From an uncultured Lachnospiraceae bacterium (GTDB lineage: Bacteria > Bacillota > Clostridia > Lachnospirales > Lachnospiraceae), in contig CADBQE010000187.1 in the NCBI GenBank assembly GCA_902796695.1, forward strand, positions 1 to 5,829: 5,829 bases of DNA, written 5' to 3'. The notes below the pieces were generated by a model. The model saw nothing but the letters and a program-made list of their open reading frames with translations, was not told where the DNA came from and did no database searches. The translations under genes and the position numbers were made by a program. Below, piece after piece: positions 5,528 through 5,829 of the stretch. Positions within the stretch are counted from its first letter, which is position 1. Each line of letters opens with the position of its first letter.

Positions 5528-5562
5528 CAGGCCGTTCCGGGGGTCCGGGGCGGCCTGTTTTT
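5528..5562 (+). terminator. Intrinsic terminator closing the rtcB unit
   Basis: CAGGCCG (5528-5534) pairs perfectly with CGGCCTG (5551-5557), followed by five Ts (5558-5562). The loop contains CCGG (5537-5540) and CCGG (5545-5548), which extend the stem. It starts 21 bases after the rtcB stop, marking the end of the transcription unit. Confidence 0.85.
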
Positions 5563-5769
5563 GGATGGTATAGTGCGGCCGGAAGATGTATAGTCCGGAT
5601 CCTCGTGTATCAGTGAAGATTCCTGAGCGGAGAGAAGTATTGATTTCCGAGCTGTTCACATGTGATAACAGATTAAAAGCAAATGGTCATTTTACTTGTC
5701 TTTGAGGATGCAGATGATATCTGCCTTGCATCGATTTGCAGGAAACAGTACGAAAGGATTCGCTGACAG
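5563..5769 (+). promoter_or_regulatory. Intergenic regulatory region upstream of the right-edge gene
   Basis: About 207 bases, lower in GC than the rest, with no convincing gene. It holds a 7-base direct repeat GTATAGT (5568-5574, 5588-5594), the dyad at 5652-5671, and a second small dyad CAGAT (5711-5715)/ATCTG (5719-5723). TTGTCT at 5696-5701 is a weak -35 candidate, but no good -10 stands at the right distance, so I do not call a promoter. The AT-rich character and position suggest the promoter of the next gene is here. Confidence 0.45.
5652..5671 (+). promoter_or_regulatory. Near-palindromic dyad, candidate operator
   Basis: CTGTT (5652-5656) and AACAG (5667-5671) flank the perfect 8-base palindrome CACATGTG (5657-5664), with two extra bases on the right arm. 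It lies about 100 bases upstream of the right-edge start. Candidate binding site for a dimeric regulator; which one is unknown. Confidence 0.35.
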
Positions 5770-5829
5770 ATGGAAGACAAAAAACAATTTGACTTAACTA
5801 AGGTGGGAAGAGTCTTTTCGGAAAAGACA
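5770..5829 (+). CDS. Start of an unidentified gene (3' end outside window)
   Basis: ATG 5770 opens 20 codons to the right edge, reading 'MEDKKQFDLTKVGRVFSEKT'. AAAGGA at 5753-5758 precedes it by 11 bases, slightly long but workable. The N-terminus is charged and hydrophilic with no signal peptide so far. The window ends before any family signature, so no function is offered. The terminator at 5528-5562 separates it from rtcB, so it is probably its own transcription unit. Confidence 0.5.
   Translation, partial: MEDKKQFDLTKVGRVFSEKT

Noticed and set aside
5568..5594. Direct repeat GTATAGT as attachment site or mobile-element end
   Set aside because: Seven bases, two copies, and no integrase or transposase in the window.
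4625..5659. Long reverse-strand frame (344 codons) opposite rtcB
   Set aside because: It is the antisense shadow of a GC-rich gene with an unambiguous family; its translation is low-complexity with no domain.

Overview
The window is GC-rich with strong AGGAGG-type Shine-Dalgarno sequences, ATGA translational coupling and compact intrinsic terminators. Together with the protein families present, this suggests a GC-rich member of the Bacillota (Clostridia-like, possibly gut-associated). The assignment rests on style and family distribution, not on a marker gene. All genes seen are on the + strand.

Layout: (1) bases 2-205, the 3' end of a MerR-family regulator with a TipAS-type domain; (2) 226-1479 and 1476-2372, two translationally coupled WYL-domain proteins, closed by a hairpin plus T7 tract; (3) 2427-2732, about 300 bases without a convincing protein gene but dense in complementary segments, including a perfect tRNA-type T arm; I read this as a structured non-coding RNA with a tRNA-mimic domain; (4) 2733-4214, a DUF2828-type protein, i.e. 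a helical TROVE/Ro60-like N-terminal half followed by a von Willebrand A domain with a complete MIDAS; (5) a strong hairpin plus T6; (6) 4274-5506, an RtcB-type RNA ligase with all recognisable active-site motifs; (7) a terminator, then a 207-base, less GC-rich intergenic region with a near-palindromic dyad, and the first 20 codons of another gene at the right edge.

The central proposal is that 226-5506 is an RNA-repair/RNA-quality-control locus. It resembles the rsr-Y RNA-rtcB arrangement known from Salmonella, but with a DUF2828 protein in place of a classical Ro60 orthologue, paired WYL proteins in place of the sigma54 activator RtcR, and a Y-RNA-like, tRNA-mimicking RNA immediately upstream of the Ro-like gene. 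The protein family calls and the T arm are seen directly. The RNA's existence as a transcript, its binding to the DUF2828 protein and the regulation by WYL proteins are inference.
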